Below, in pieces: positions 52,591 to 63,824 of a DNA stretch of 64,000 nucleotides. Source of the stretch: Obelidium mucronatum (lineage: Eukaryota > Chytridiomycota > Chytridiomycetes > Chytridiales > Chytriomycetaceae); contig JAIVFH010000033.1 of NCBI GenBank assembly GCA_025765595.1, positions 1 through 64,000 of the forward strand, read 5' to 3'. The notes below the pieces were generated by a model. It worked only from the letters and a program-made list of their open reading frames with translations, had not been told where the DNA came from and searched no databases. Position 1 is the first letter of the stretch; each line of letters begins with the position of its first letter. The position numbers and the translations under genes were made by a program.

Positions 52591-53617
52591 ACAGTTTCAA
52601 ATCGTTCAAAAACTCCAAGCCATGAACGTCTCCTACTGGCTCCCAGTATCATCCGCAGCCGCCGGAACCATACTCGTCTCCAAAGGAATTTCATTTGCAC
52701 TTGTCTTTTACATTACGGGATTGCATTTAGACGCTGTTGGTGTGGAGGCCAACTTTATTTACGCGTTCCATACCGATTTGGGGACTGTGAGTAAAGTCTG
52801 TAATCTGTTGGGGAACTTGGTTTTTGATACTTACAAGTTGTATGCCAGTTAAGCCACTCTCTTTCTCTCTTTCTCTCCCTTTTAATTTTATCGTAAAATT
52901 TATTTTAATATTCAACATATTATGTATGTAAATTGTACATTATATAGTTGCAAACTACTACCGCTTCATTGAAATAAACATTGTCCGCAGCCTCAAAGTC
53001 GAAATCGTGATTGAAAAGGAACAAGACAAGACCAAGGTCAAGGAAATCATCCGCGCCTTGTATATCTTGCTCGTGGCCTGTGTCGTGTTTAGTATCATGG
53101 CGTTGGTGTTTGCGATTCTGGGGTTCGAGGTGGTTCAGCATTCGGTGGGCGTTGCTATGGATTCGACGACGGCTGTGTTGATGCTGGTTTTGAATATTTG
53201 GTTGGATAAGAACTTTATGCTTGGTATGTCATCCGTATACTGATACTCATCTACATTTTTTTTAACCACACATTATTACTCACAACAACGAAACCAGCTA
53301 TTGCCGTCCACCATAAACTCAGCAGCGCCGCTGGATCCAGCAGAAAAAGCGCAACCGCCAGCACAACTGGCGCCAAAGACGAAAACACCGCACTTCTCGT
53401 CATGGCTGGCGTGATTCCCAAACAGGAAGCCCCACAAACTCCAAAACGTGCACAAAGTGTATCGCGTCGCCCTTCAAATAGTGTTTCAAAGCCGTCAGGC
53501 GGTGCTCGAGCTAGTTTGGTTCGGAGGCAGTCGTCGATTTTGGCGACTGCTGCTGTTAATGAAAAGACAACGTTCATGAATGACCAGGATAGCAAGATTG
53601 AAGAGGGTGATCATTGA
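52070..53617 (+). CDS. Multi-pass membrane protein (about six TM) with cytoplasmic Ser/Arg tail; poly-A tract in intron
   Basis: Exons: 52070-52409 (with a one-base shift near 52235), 52595-52790, 52948-53223 and 53298-53617. Helices: MRRVIVIAMFSTTLAISSYC, LSIAISIVFFVHAASGIYV, VFSLVTLLFLVVSCACTLVY, WLPVSSAAAGTILVSKGISF, YILLVACVVFSIMALVFAIL and AMDSTTAVLMLVLNIWLD. The tail has VSRRPSNSVSKPSGGARAS and SIEEGDH-like acidic end, rich in PKA/PKC-type sites. The topology resembles a GPCR-like or sensory membrane protein, but I cannot count a certain seventh helix or name a family. Intron 1 uses a GTTGAG donor and contains a 74-base A run. Confidence 0.6.
52515..52588. repeat. 74-base uninterrupted poly-A tract within an intron
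   Basis: The plus strand reads A without interruption from 52515 to 52588, ending six bases before a CAG acceptor (TAACAG) used by the membrane-protein gene. Exact length may be uncertain in the assembly. Confidence 0.9.
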
Positions 53618-54141
53618 GGTGGCGAATATAAAATTTGTTTATTTTGCCTTAATTGTTGTGACTTGTTGCCGAGAGGATGCATTACTCGAGGCAAAGCCAG
53701 AGATTCAATAACTATCTAATGTAACGCTGTATCCACTTTGGCGAATCGACCGTCCAAAAAAAAATTAGAGCAGAGAGTAATGGAAAAGGTCGCCTTTCTT
53801 GGCACAATGGTGGTTCTGAGTTGTCACACACTGTGAAGATTTGTCCTGAAGTTTCCGATTTTATAGCCTCAGTCAGTTGGCCTTTGTCACATCGTTCTTC
53901 AAAGCACGGTATTGGAAAACTGCACAAGAAGAAGCATTTCAGCATGGTTGCCAAACAAGTGCCACAAAATATTCAAACTACTTTTCAAACAAAATAGTTA
54001 TACTCATTTTAAATAACGCTTTATTTTTTTCGTATTTATGTTATATGCACAATGCAAGGCTTAAAATCGCTGCAGGAGAGAAGAGAATCAGTCAAGTGGC
54101 ACAATCAAATGGCGCATTGGATGTGTGCCCACAATAAGCGA
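53618..54141. other. Intergenic, no gene seen
   Basis: Convergent 3' region between a plus-strand and a minus-strand gene. Frames here are short and lack domain character. Confidence 0.4.
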
Positions 54142-54510
54142 TTATTTAAAGAGATTTTTCACAGAAGCCTTGAAGGACTCGATGCTATTTTTCGAGCTTG
54201 TCGAGTCGTTGGTGTTTGTTCGTGGAACTGGAAGTCCAAACACTTCTTGGCCAGTCTTGGGGACAAAGACGTGGTCCTTGGGAACCATGGAGGCGACTAC
54301 GCTGGGAGAGAGCATTCTGACTATGTTGGTTGGTGTTGTTTGTTTTAATGACGGGAATTTGGTGCAAGCGGCACTTCCTTTTATGTTTGTTTTTCAAAGG
54401 GTTGAACCTTTTATTTCAAACTGTGGCGAAGTCACCTTGACACATGGCGACTCACCACCAGAAGGTTCAAGGACTTTCTGTTGAGCCAATTGAGCAATTC
54501 TTGAGATCAT
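54142..54510 (-). CDS. Small hypothetical protein (77 aa), two exons
   Basis: Found by splice reading. Exon 1 (54510-54456) reads MISRIAQLAQQKVLEPSG and ends at a GTGAGT donor. A 135-nt intron ends CAACATAG at 54321. Exon 2 (54320-54142) reads RMLSPSVVASMVPKDHVFV, PKTGQEVFGLPVPRTNTND and ASVKNLFK, then TAA. Phase and consensus fit. Upstream codons LVKQIYEESAN are in frame but without an ATG, so the 5' end may be longer. No family recognised. Confidence 0.4.
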
Positions 54511-54915
54511 GTTTGCTGACTCTTCGTAAATCTGTTTCACCAGTCACATACATCGCGAATAAAAGGAAGAACGTGGTAACTTCAAGTCCCCAACGTCTCT
54601 ATACTTCTATATATTATTTTCTAAAATGCGGGTTTTAATTGAAAGCAATTGAAACAGGAGCGTGTGTGCCCTCGTATACCAGGACTCTTTTTTCGCGTAT
54701 TTATCTGCCTGAAAAGTTTTCCAGATCAGAAATATCGAAGGTGTCTGTTGCAGCAAGTATGATGCTCGTTTTTGTACTTGTGGTCAAAGTGGTCGATGTG
54801 ACTGTGTTCCGATTTCCCAGTATGAAAGTTGGAATAAAAACATGCTTTTATTGATTAGAGCTCATTATTTGCTTGCATAAAAAGAAGGAAAGGAAATTAT
54901 TAATGCATTATGAGA
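54511..54915. other. Intergenic, no gene seen
   Basis: AT-rich spacer; it may hold a 5' exon of the small gene at 54142-54510 and the 3' UTR of the next gene. Confidence 0.35.
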
Positions 54916-55869
54916 TCAGAATTGTGGAATATCCAGTCGAAGAGGTTTTGGCGGGAGTAACCCTGCCTTTGATGATCCACTGTATGAGGCACTGCGCTGC
55001 AAAGACAAGCTTCTCAGTCTGTTGATCGAAGTACGGCGCTCGAATAAGCTTAATCGGTTTCGCTTCTTTGCATTGACTTGTTGCGGGGTTCCTGGGGTCG
55101 ATACGAATAAGGAATGAAGTCCAGCTTCAAGTCCATTCAATAATTCTTCTAGTTGATCTGCGATTGATGCTTTGGCGGAGTTTTCTGATACTGTATCGCT
55201 TGTTGACTGAGATGGACATTCAAGCTCAGGTTTCTTTGGGCGGTAACATAAAGTATCTTCGCTTGAAGCTGAAGAAGAAAACGACTGAGATTCTGCCTGA
55301 AAGTTTTGCGTGGTTGATTGATTTAGTCCTAAGGGAGCTGCTTCGAATCGGTCGAGAAGGTGTTGAAACAGAAGTCGCAGTGTCTTGAACTATGGAGGAG
55401 TGACTCTTTCCTTACTGGGGGACAAATTGAAGCGGCTTTCTTCATCTGAGCTCTCTTCAGCGAGCTTTTTCTCACGGGGAGAGGACTGGGAGTGGCATAA
55501 TCGTTGAACATAATGGTTCTCCTTTTGAGCGAACTCTTCCTCGTGGGATGATAATGAGCGTCCGGTTCTTCTTGAAATGAGAAACGCAATGAAACTTTGA
55601 TGTCTTTGCCTTGTGATATCAAACTTGGAGGTAGGGTTAGATAGATTCCCGGCTGGCCGGGTCCGGGCTGTCCCAAAGAAGCACTCGTTGCAGTGGAGGC
55701 CCTCCTGAGTCCACCCTTCTGCTGAGGAGACATATGGCTCTCTGTGTGCATATGTCTCTCTGTGCGTTTTTCTCAAATGATCGTTCAAATGGAAGAATTG
55801 TGTATCTTGAAAGGCGGTCTGTCCAAAAAATTTCATCTGGTTGGTACGAAAAATTTTGTTTGACGTCAT
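54916..55869 (-). CDS. RKSSLKR-box Ser-rich protein, paralogue A
   Basis: Begins MTSNKIFRTNQMKFFGQT. The family frame (55751-55329) reads GIYLTLPPSLISQGKDIKV, then THREE basic boxes: HPTRKSSLKRRT, PVRKSSLKRAQMKK and PVRKESLLHS. After frame changes near 55700 and 55340 it continues SASSEDTLCYRPKKPELE, then ADQLEELLNGLEAGLHSLF. It ends with NRLSLFERRTSINRLRSLSL and PLRLDIPQF. Order (box, LL..LE helix, [RT]SL-F/Y-x-R) is shared with the next two genes. The boxes fit basophilic kinase (PKA-like) sites. No known domain; the exon map is unsure because the frames overlap. Confidence 0.5.
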
Positions 55870-55997
55870 TTCCACCCATTTAAGTTTGTGCGGTTTCGTT
55901 GTTTTGTTTTGAGGTTGGCAATTTTTTTTTTATTCAAGGAAAACCAGCTTCCAGAATATGAGGCCCTGTTTTCAGTATATTCTTAATGCTTATGAGG

Positions 55998-56782
55998 TCA
56001 GAATAACGTAACGCAGATCCAATGAATCATTGATGAGTTCGACGGTCGTCGGTCATATAACGTCAAAGAACTTCTGTTTGAGAATGCGTCCGAATCGAAA
56101 CAGAATGGCATTTTTTTGTAAGACTCAATTTCTAGCTCCACGGCAAACAGCAGATCTTGCAACTTATCGTGCGCAGATTGTTGTGACTTATAAACACCAG
56201 GTTTTGACAGGTTCGTCGCGGCTGAATTGGCTTTCATCGCCGATAAAACCGCAGGCGTTCTTCTCAGAGAGCTTTTCCGAGTTGGTCGACAGCATTGCGT
56301 CCCGCTCTGGTTTTGGGACTGAATTGGAGTTGTCTTCAGAACGGCCGGCATAGGACAAGTTGGTACAGCCTGAGGCACACAATGATAGAACCCCAACACG
56401 TCATCGATTGCAAAAGTCTCCCTTCCCATTGAGGAAACTCTTTTGTTCCAAGTGGTTCTCTTTGTGGGTGTCTTTGAAGGTGGCGTCACAGAACGTCCTT
56501 TCAGTTGAATGTGATATCCATTCCCCATTAGACATTCCACCCTTACTTCTGTTTGATGAGGTATCGATATACATTTCATTACTCAAGTCTTTGCATTCGT
56601 TAAGAAAAAAAAAGGAGGTTGAGTACGGAGTGAAGACTGAAAAGTTGCAAATAGTTCTCACCTTTCCCGTTGTCCAGGAATCCCATCATGGCACTAAACC
56701 TGAACTTAAAACCAGACGAAGTAGCTTTCCCAAGCGGTGCTTGCATTAGTTGGACCCGACTATTGGATCTTGGACGTATCAT
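55998..56782 (-). CDS. RKSSLKR-box Ser-rich protein, paralogue B
   Basis: The first exon starts MIRPRSNSRVQLMQAPLGK and ends FLDNGK at a GTGAGA donor. The second exon covers RVECLMGNGYHIQLKGRSV, the box RPTRKSSLRRTPAVLSAMK, then HDKLQDLLFAVELEIESYKK and NRSSLTLYDRRPSNSS, ending CVTLF at 55998. Order and spacing of the three elements match paralogues A and C. The box is followed by AVL.A like in C (KAVLEAI). Function unknown. Confidence 0.5.
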
Positions 56783-57020
56783 TTTATTTGTATTAAGATT
56801 CTGGTTTGACAGCTCAAGCCCCGCATTAATGAGTGGACCTGTCAAGAAAAATCTAATGCCATTTTCAGGAGAGGAAATCACATTATATTATCATCAAAAA
56901 ATCAGAAAATATATGGAAATTTCATTTTTGTGAAGTTGATGGGAAATGCCTTTTATATAATAAAATGAGATGCTTTTCTTTCTGTGAAATTATGAGGCAA
57001 AGTAGATTAAAGAAAAAAAA

Positions 57021-57966
57021 CTAAAGCAGAACCAGAGAATCTGGAAGCAAAGAATGTGTTCGCATTTTCCGTGAATAATAATCTCGACTTGTGATTCTCG
57101 GCCCTTGATTAGAAACAGTCACACTTCGTTGAAGAGATTGATGTGGTGATGGTGATGTTCGGTCGTAAAGCGTAACTGAAGACCGCGTCGAAACCCGCTC
57201 CCCCCTGCGGAACTCTTGCTTGAATAAGCTTTGCTTTTCAGATATTTCTCGCGATGTAGTCTTGATGGATGTACTTCTTCTCATTAATGAAAGTGGCTCG
57301 TGTCCTTCCTTCACGATTTCCCATTCTAGATCCAAAGATTCCAATAACTCCCCTAACCGCTCTACGGCAGGAGAAACGCGGTTCGGTGCTGGAACCAGTT
57401 TCATCGCCGCGCATTCGTCCTCCCTTCTCCAATGACAGTCAATGAGTTCTTGAACTTGCTGAAACTCATCCAACTCATCTGTTGATGTACAAGAATGACG
57501 AGCAGTTGCTGCTGTTGCTGCCGCCGCTGCCGCTGCACTCCTTATGGCTTCCAACACAGCCTTGTTTCGTTTCAACGAACTCTTTCTTGCAGGCGGCTTG
57601 AATCGCGTCGGTTTCCTGCTAAGCATGGATTCCTCTTGAATAACTTGCTCCAGCAGTGTTTGAAAGTATCCCCCACCCTCATGAGGACACATAAAGCTTT
57701 GCTGCGATGGTGTTGTAATTGATCCTGAAGAATGCCGAGACAACCGATCGGTGAGTCTCAATGTCGATGACTGATTCCTTGGAACATTGTACAAGTCCAC
57801 CCAATCCTCCATAGACGCATTCTTGAATAGGAGATCCATCCATATCTGTATAAATTTCATTTTCTGGGATTTGGTTGTATGACAGAAGCGACCATCGACG
57901 AGATAGCGTTGAATACCGAACTGAAGAGTTGGGCCGTTGACTTATTGTAGTGCTTACAGAATGCAT
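57021..57966 (-). CDS. RKSSLKR-box Ser-rich protein, paralogue C
   Basis: MHSVSTTISQRPNSSVRYS starts the first frame; the main frame (57860 down) is entered by a one-base change near 57840. It holds EDWVDLYNVPRNQSSTLRL, FKPPARKSSLKRNKAVLEAI, an Ala run, a helical part (DELDEFQQVQELIDCHW), then VERLGELLESLDLEWEIVKE and STRSSVTLYDRTSPSPHQS, ending LLPDSLVLL at 57021. It is the longest and clearest member. ELLESLDLEWE and RSSVTLYDR correspond to QDLLFAVELEIE and RSSLTLYDR in paralogue B. Confidence 0.55.
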
Positions 57967-58604
57967 TCGATGGATTAAAACTGGGATAGACGCGGTGTGT
58001 TGATGCTGCTGTAGGCTTCCGGTGGAATAGTCTCCCTATTTTCCGTCGATTTTCAGTTCAAAGTTGAAGGGGGGGTTTGTATACCAACTCTGTCTTTCTC
58101 ACCAATGAAGCGAAAGAACTTTGATGTGCTTTTTGTAGAATACATGTGGCTTCTGAATTGTGTCTTTGCTAGCTAGTCAGAGCTTTGGAGTTGTGATTCC
58201 CCGGTTGCATTTGGAATCGGCTGTTCTTGGAAGTAACCAAGTAAAACACCAGAGTTGCTGAATAGATGCAGCAAAAACAAAAAGAAACCCCTGTTTTTTC
58301 TTTTTTCTTTCTCGTGCCCTCATCTAAAATTAAATTTTAGAAGCCCAACACGATGATGGTGATGGTAAGTGATGACTTGCAAAAAATCCTGTTTCACGGC
58401 TGCATCGCTTTTCCATCAATAGATTTGCCTGATAAAAAAAACGAAAAAGAGGTTTTTTTTCATGTCTAGTGGTTTCTTTCTCTGACAGGTTTTAATAATT
58501 AAGTTTTCCAATATATATTCTAAAATTCACTTTTTAAAAATAAAACAAAAAATATATATGTAGAAATTACTTTTAAAATGCTGAAGAAAGAAAAAACTTG
58601 ATTT
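57967..58604. other. Intergenic, no gene seen
   Basis: T-rich tracts and spacer between minus-strand genes; probably promoter of paralogue C and 3' UTR of the next gene. Confidence 0.45.
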
Positions 58605-60778
58605 TTATGAGATCCTTGCCGTTGGAGAACGTCTTCCCATTGAATAGAACCGTGGATTATCTGCTACCTGTTGCTGCCACCGGCTGTTGCCGGTACAACC
58701 AGCGACTCCCGTCCTCGCCCTCCTCACCAAACCCGAATCTACGGAAAAAATAGACATATGTCTGTTGGCTGTGACTACTGGCGGCAGAACTGAATTCAAT
58801 GGTTTCCCATTCTGAACTATCAGACAAGGAAGGCATCATTCTTCAACTGCCCTCGCTGAGTTCCTTGTGGTAGCTTGTTGTTGCTGTTGCGGTTGACTAT
58901 AATATGGAAGCGATGCTGAACTATATGAGGTCTTTGTATAAGGTCTTCTCTGATATCCAGTGCCGCCGCCACCAAGAACTGTCGTCTCAAGCGCGTTTCT
59001 TGGTTTCTTGAGAATCGAAACGACGCGCGGTGGTCTTTGGGAGTCGTTGACGCTGTTGATGGAGATGTTTGATGGATATGGAGTATCTGGAGTTTTGAGG
59101 GTGTCAATCTTGGCATTGGTGGTGGTGGCGGTGGTAGTAGTCGTAGTAGTGGTGGGTGTGGTCAAAACCAAGGTCGGTTTGGCTGCTGTAACTGGCGCAA
59201 ACTTCCGTCTCGGTAAGGTGCTGCTTGCCGAAGAAGCAGTCGTTGTGGTGCTATCGTTTGATTCGAATAGCTTGATCCGATCCATCACGCTTACTTTTGG
59301 AACGACTATATCCGCCGCCGCGGGATTTAAGTTATTTCTTGGTGGATTTGGGGTCGTTGTTGTTTGCAAAAAATCAGGTGCCTTGATGAGGTTCTTTGGT
59401 TGATTGGGTTCACGTGGTTTGGTTTCGTTTTTCGGGGTTGCAACTAGTGGTGCTGCTGATGGTGTAACGGAAGTATCCTTTTGATCGTTGTTGCTGCTGC
59501 TGCTGTGACCAGATGGCTCCAAATTTCCAAGTAACCCATACAAACGAGACATGATTGCAGAAGGTGGTTGACCTGCAGCTGTACTAGTTGTCGTCTTCAA
59601 GCTAGTTGCTTGTTCTTCTTTTTCAAGTTGAATATCTGGTTTCGTTTCGACAACACGACTGTTTTCAATAGATACATCCATCATATGGCAATCTATAAAG
59701 GAGTCTATGGGGTCATAATCGATTTCACTTATTGCAACTGAAACCACTCGAGAATCTACCAAAAAATGAGAAGAAAAAAAAGGCGGTTATGTTTTACTAT
59801 TTGGATCAGTTTTTGGTAACTTGTACCTTTGACGGGAGGAGGGGTCTGAATCACCAAAGGAGCAACAGCAGGAACAACAGGCGTTGCAGAATTAGCTGAA
59901 AGAATAGACCTCCGTTGAATCGACTGTCTTCGGACTTGGATCGAGTCTTTCCGGATCAACAATGTGCTTGGGATATGTTTCCTTGAGGAAGCGTAAAGTT
60001 TTACGATTTCGTCGGCCAACAGTGTATCTTGGTCGTCATTGAGCTGTTGCTGTTGATCGACGATGCTGCTACTGTTGTTCTGATTGGGGGCGGTAGTTGT
60101 CGTTGGGAATATCGTCGGGATGGTTTGTTGATTTTTCGACGAGCTCCTCGTTGGCCGTCTTGTCAAAGTATCGCCAGCAGCAGCAACGGGAGGAGCATTC
60201 GACAAAGAGCGGAACTTTGAGTCCCATAAAACACTGCCTTCTGAACCCCTGCGCTGGAACCGTTGCGGAGCACCAGCAGCCGCAGCGGCAGCAGCCAAAT
60301 CCTCCTCAAGCACAACAAACAAGCTCTCAAAATCAATCCTCCTCCTCTCCAAAGACACCGACGACAAGGAGGACGCTCTAAACGCAGTTTTAGCGGTACT
60401 GTTATTGGACCCGCGTCTGCAGCTGGATGAACCAACGGCAACGGCAATCGGAGAGATTGAGATTCTGGAGGATCGTAGGCTCCCACTACTTGTTGTTAGA
60501 TGCGATAACCGCGGTGTGTCTGCCTCTTCTTCTTCTTCTTCTTCTTCTTCTTCCGATTCTTCTTCTTCTTGTTCTTGTTCTGACCATTCTTGCAACTCGC
60601 TTTCAGGAATCTCACGCCCGCTCTCCAACTCTTGGTAACTGCATCTTTTTGAATAGAAACTGGGACTACTACTACTACTGCTGCTGATGCTGCTTAAATC
60701 ACTGAACCGATTCATATTGAAGGAATGCAATGTAGTTCCATTTGAATCTATGGATGGTTTCCGACTGTTGGATGGCAA

Positions 60779-60811
<33 letters not shown>

Positions 60812-61230
60812 GCCGGTTGTAGTAAGTGCGAATGGGTTGAAGAATCGAGTGTCTATGATTCGATGATGATGATCGATGAGGAGTCAGGTTTTTTAGGAGT
60901 GTAAGGAAATACAAAACCTGTTGAGACCGTTGTTTTCGTTGTTGAACCCTCCGAGATTTGATTATGATATGGCTTCATTGGTAATGGTTTTGGTAATCGC
61001 TTCACTTTTCGTGGTAGTGTGTTACTACCAACCGTCTGGACTGTGTCTGACAACAGATCTTGTCGGGATGGATTCCTTCCCTTGATGATTGATTTGGGCA
61101 TCGGCAGCGCCAGCAGCGGCGGCGGTTGTTGTTGTTGATGTTGTTGATGGTATTCCTTGACAACAGCAACAACCGTCTTGGATCCCTTTCGATTCAAGGT
61201 TGAACTACGGTGGGGCTTGGGTGATGACAT
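58605..61230 (-). CDS. Large Ser/Thr/Gln-rich basic protein (gene D of the cluster)
   Basis: The start MSSPKPHRSSTLNRKGSK contains MPKSIIKGRNPSRQDLL. It continues, after a shift near the A6 run about 60888-60893, as DTRFFNPFALTTTGNHHH and MNRFSDLSSISSSSS. A long acidic/Ser stretch and IDFESLFVVLEEDLAAAA follow. Then RKDSIQVRRQSIQRRSIL and, across an intron (about 59759-59826), DSRVVSVAISEIDYDPIDS. Further motifs: SVMDRIKLFESND and RPPRVVSILKKPRNALETTV. At 58836 the frame stops, but one base over MPSLSDSSEWETIEFSS and NSVLPPVVTANRH run to 58605. No known domain. Short boxes PKSIIKG and SILKKP resemble the boxes in genes A-C and E. Confidence 0.45.
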
Positions 61231-61731
61231 GAAACGCTTCAGCGACCCTTCTCTCTCTCTGTTTTCAAGATTTTTTTATTTCCGAACGGTGAGAGAGAAA
61301 AGCAAGAGAGGGGTCAATCAATCCCCCCCTCCCTCTGTCGAATGAAATTTTTGAGCATACAAAAAAAAACTTTTTTTGAGATTAAATTTTTACTGATGAT
61401 GAAATTGCATAATCCGGACCACTTGGACGGACGGGAAAAGAAAAAAGCAGAGGCAAGTGAAAAAAAGTTCAAACCAACCCGCCGAGCGGGCTGGCCTACT
61501 TTATTTGGATAGGTGTGTGTGCTTTCTGTGAAGAAATGAAAAAAAAACACAACAACAACAACAACAACAACACTAACACTAACAACAAGAACAAGATAAC
61601 CATGTGATGTTATTAATACCCCAAAAAAAGCAGACTATTATGACATATGGAAAAAAAAAATGATACGAAAAAAAAAGCAACGGAAGAAAGTTTGTAGTCC
61701 CTCCGTAATGTACAAAATTCTTTCTTTTTTG
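61231..61731. other. Intergenic, no gene seen
   Basis: Contains (AAC)n and A-rich tracts (about 61540-61670). No coding frame supported. Confidence 0.45.
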
Positions 61732-63291
61732 TCAAGCCGCATATGCAGCTGCAGAGCTCAATGAAGTAGTTCTCAAAGGCGGACGCATTAATTTTACAGG
61801 TGACTTTGGCGATAATTGCTGTTGCTGTTGCAAGGAAGAAAGAGAATGATTCCTTGGTGGTCGTACAGGGGGGATGAATTTTGGATTATTTTGTTTCCGC
61901 TGCTGATGTTGATGTTGCTGTGGCTGTGGCAGCTGTGGCTGTTGTTTTGGAGGTTCAACAACAATGGGAGTCCAATCATCCTCCTCCTCAAAAACCAAGA
62001 ACTCCTTGTCCGTGCTATCCTTGCTATTACTTGTAGCACTCATAAAATCCACGATCCGGTGCTTGAGTAACGATAAAACTCTTTGCGTAGACGGCTGAGG
62101 AGGGGGCGTGGCCGCCGCCGCCGCATTCAGACCAAACCTCCCGGCAATCGATTTTGGAACAACAATGGAAACTGAAATAGACTTGCGCTTGTTGTTGTTA
62201 CCGCTGGTTGTAGTGGAATCCATGTCGAGGTGGTGGTGGTGCTGGTTGACTTGCGTAATTTGAAAATCGTCAATGTCGTTGTCCACCAAATACTCGACAA
62301 TTATATCCTCCTCTTCCTCATTCTCGTTATTCTCATTGTTGTTGGTTCCTCCTCCATCTTGAGAGTCTGCTTGCTTTAATCGAATCGTTCCCCGACGGAC
62401 AATTGTATTATTGGAGCCGTCATTACCAGAATACAACCACATTAATTCATCCACTTCATTATTTCCAAACTTTGTCGTGCTGGAAGATGTAGAAGAAGAA
62501 GCAACAGCACTACTGGTCAGCCCTGGAACAAGGCTGTCCTTTCTGGAAGTCAACACCGGCAGAGGCACCGCCGCCGCCGCCACAGAATAGCTATTAACAG
62601 AAACTGATAATGATGGTTTCGAACTCCCGCGAACTGGAATCACCACTTCTTGGTCATCAAGATTCGTCACGACTTTTCGACCTGAATTTGATCTTTTGAC
62701 GATGGATTTTTTGCGGCGGGGGGTTTTGAAGTTTTCCATAAATGTATTTTGGAGAGGGCTGCTGTGTTGTTTCTTGGATTTGAAAGTATTTGTTGTGCTG
62801 GATGATGAAGAAGACGAGCGCCGAGAATCAATGCTGTTTCGTAACGTTGTGGCAGAGTCTGATAAAGCGCCTGCCGTGATTTGTCTTGTGAGAACTGGAG
62901 CAGAGTTTGCTGTTGTAGTTGTTGTTGTTGAAGGCGATGGAAGAAAGTCCCAGAATTGGTCATCGTCCGTGTTGATGGGATTGGATGGATCCATGCTGAT
63001 CCACTCTGATGTAGATGATGATGCATCGAGAGTGTAAAGACTGGAGTGGGATGGTCGTCTGATGCTTTGGCGTTTGTAACTCGAGGCAAAAGACGTTCGT
63101 CGATTCGAGTTGTTGAATGATTTGCGTTTGTTGTTGTAGTAGTTGTTATTGACTGCTAAAGGTTTCGCATGTGACGTGTCGTTTGCTGTCGTCTTTACTT
63201 CGTAAGGTCTCTGGTAGGAGTCGTTTTCCGAAACATTATTATCGTCAATGGCAGGGAACTGGAAGCCTTGCACGGCAGCGACTGCAGCCAT
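61732..63291 (-). CDS. Ser/Thr/Gln-rich basic protein (gene E of the cluster, 519 aa)
   Basis: One long uninterrupted frame. MAAVAAVQGFQFPAIDDNN is followed by a basic segment (NNKRKSFNNSNRRTSFASS, YKRQSIRRPSHSSLYTLDA), SEWISMDPSNPINTDDDQFW and then FKTPRRKKSIVKRSNSGRK. Later KDSLVPGLTSSAVASSS, VDELMWLYSGNDGSNNTI and Gln/Pro-rich low complexity lead to VKLMRPPLRTTSLSSAA and the end. RRKKSIVKRSNSGRK resembles the RKSSLKR boxes of genes A-C, and RRPSHSSLYTLD recalls their RSSLTLYDRRPS. No known domain; probably a disordered phospho-regulated protein. It is unbroken over 1.5 kb, unlike its neighbours. Confidence 0.6.
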   Translation of the reverse strand: MAAVAAVQGFQFPAIDDNNVSENDSYQRPYEVKTTANDTSHAKPLAVNNNYYNNKRKSFNNSNRRTSFASSYKRQSIRRPSHSSLYTLDASSSTSEWISMDPSNPINTDDDQFWDFLPSPSTTTTTTANSAPVLTRQITAGALSDSATTLRNSIDSRRSSSSSSSTTNTFKSKKQHSSPLQNTFMENFKTPRRKKSIVKRSNSGRKVVTNLDDQEVVIPVRGSSKPSLSVSVNSYSVAAAAVPLPVLTSRKDSLVPGLTSSAVASSSTSSSTTKFGNNEVDELMWLYSGNDGSNNTIVRRGTIRLKQADSQDGGGTNNNENNENEEEEDIIVEYLVDNDIDDFQITQVNQHHHHLDMDSTTTSGNNNKRKSISVSIVVPKSIAGRFGLNAAAAATPPPQPSTQRVLSLLKHRIVDFMSATSNSKDSTDKEFLVFEEEDDWTPIVVEPPKQQPQLPQPQQHQHQQRKQNNPKFIPPVRPPRNHSLSSLQQQQQLSPKSPVKLMRPPLRTTSLSSAAAYAA

Positions 63292-63603
63292 CAGTGCTTT
63301 AAAAGTTAATTAACTACTTATGATTGTGTCTCTGAGCTGGAGAGGGATTGGGAGGGCAAAAAGCACGAGTTTCTCATTACGAGCTTCATCACGTTTGTCA
63401 TCATGAAATTTTCTATTAATAACTGGAATGGAACCAAACAACATATCCGATCTATTCAAGAACAAGAAAAAAAACTGTTCCTTTTGCGTTGTATTAATCT
63501 TTCCATCTATACAAACTATTCAAAGATTATTAAAGAGAATAACAAACACTTTCACTTTTATTATTTTTATCCCAAAATTGCATCAAACGCCACCAATCGC
63601 ATC
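63292..63603. other. Intergenic, probable divergent promoter
   Basis: About 310 bp between gene E (minus) and the gene at 63604 (plus). No specific element claimed. Confidence 0.4.
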
Positions 63604-63780
63604 ATGCTTGCAACGCACACGCAGCGGCCCTCGCACGGCATCTACGCCACAGCGTTTGCGAGCATCAAGACGGACGCTGAGAAGATGGCAGTCAATATTG
63701 ACACTGCGCTGGAGTCTGTGTCCGACAGCATTGTAACTTTGTTTCTTTTTTCGTCCGAACAACAACACTCTGATCAAAAA

Positions 63781-63824
<44 letters not shown>

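Noticed and set aside
60405..60687. Plus-strand poly-Ser and poly-Leu frames
   Set aside because: Antisense to the (TCT)n/(GAA)n acidic stretch of gene D.
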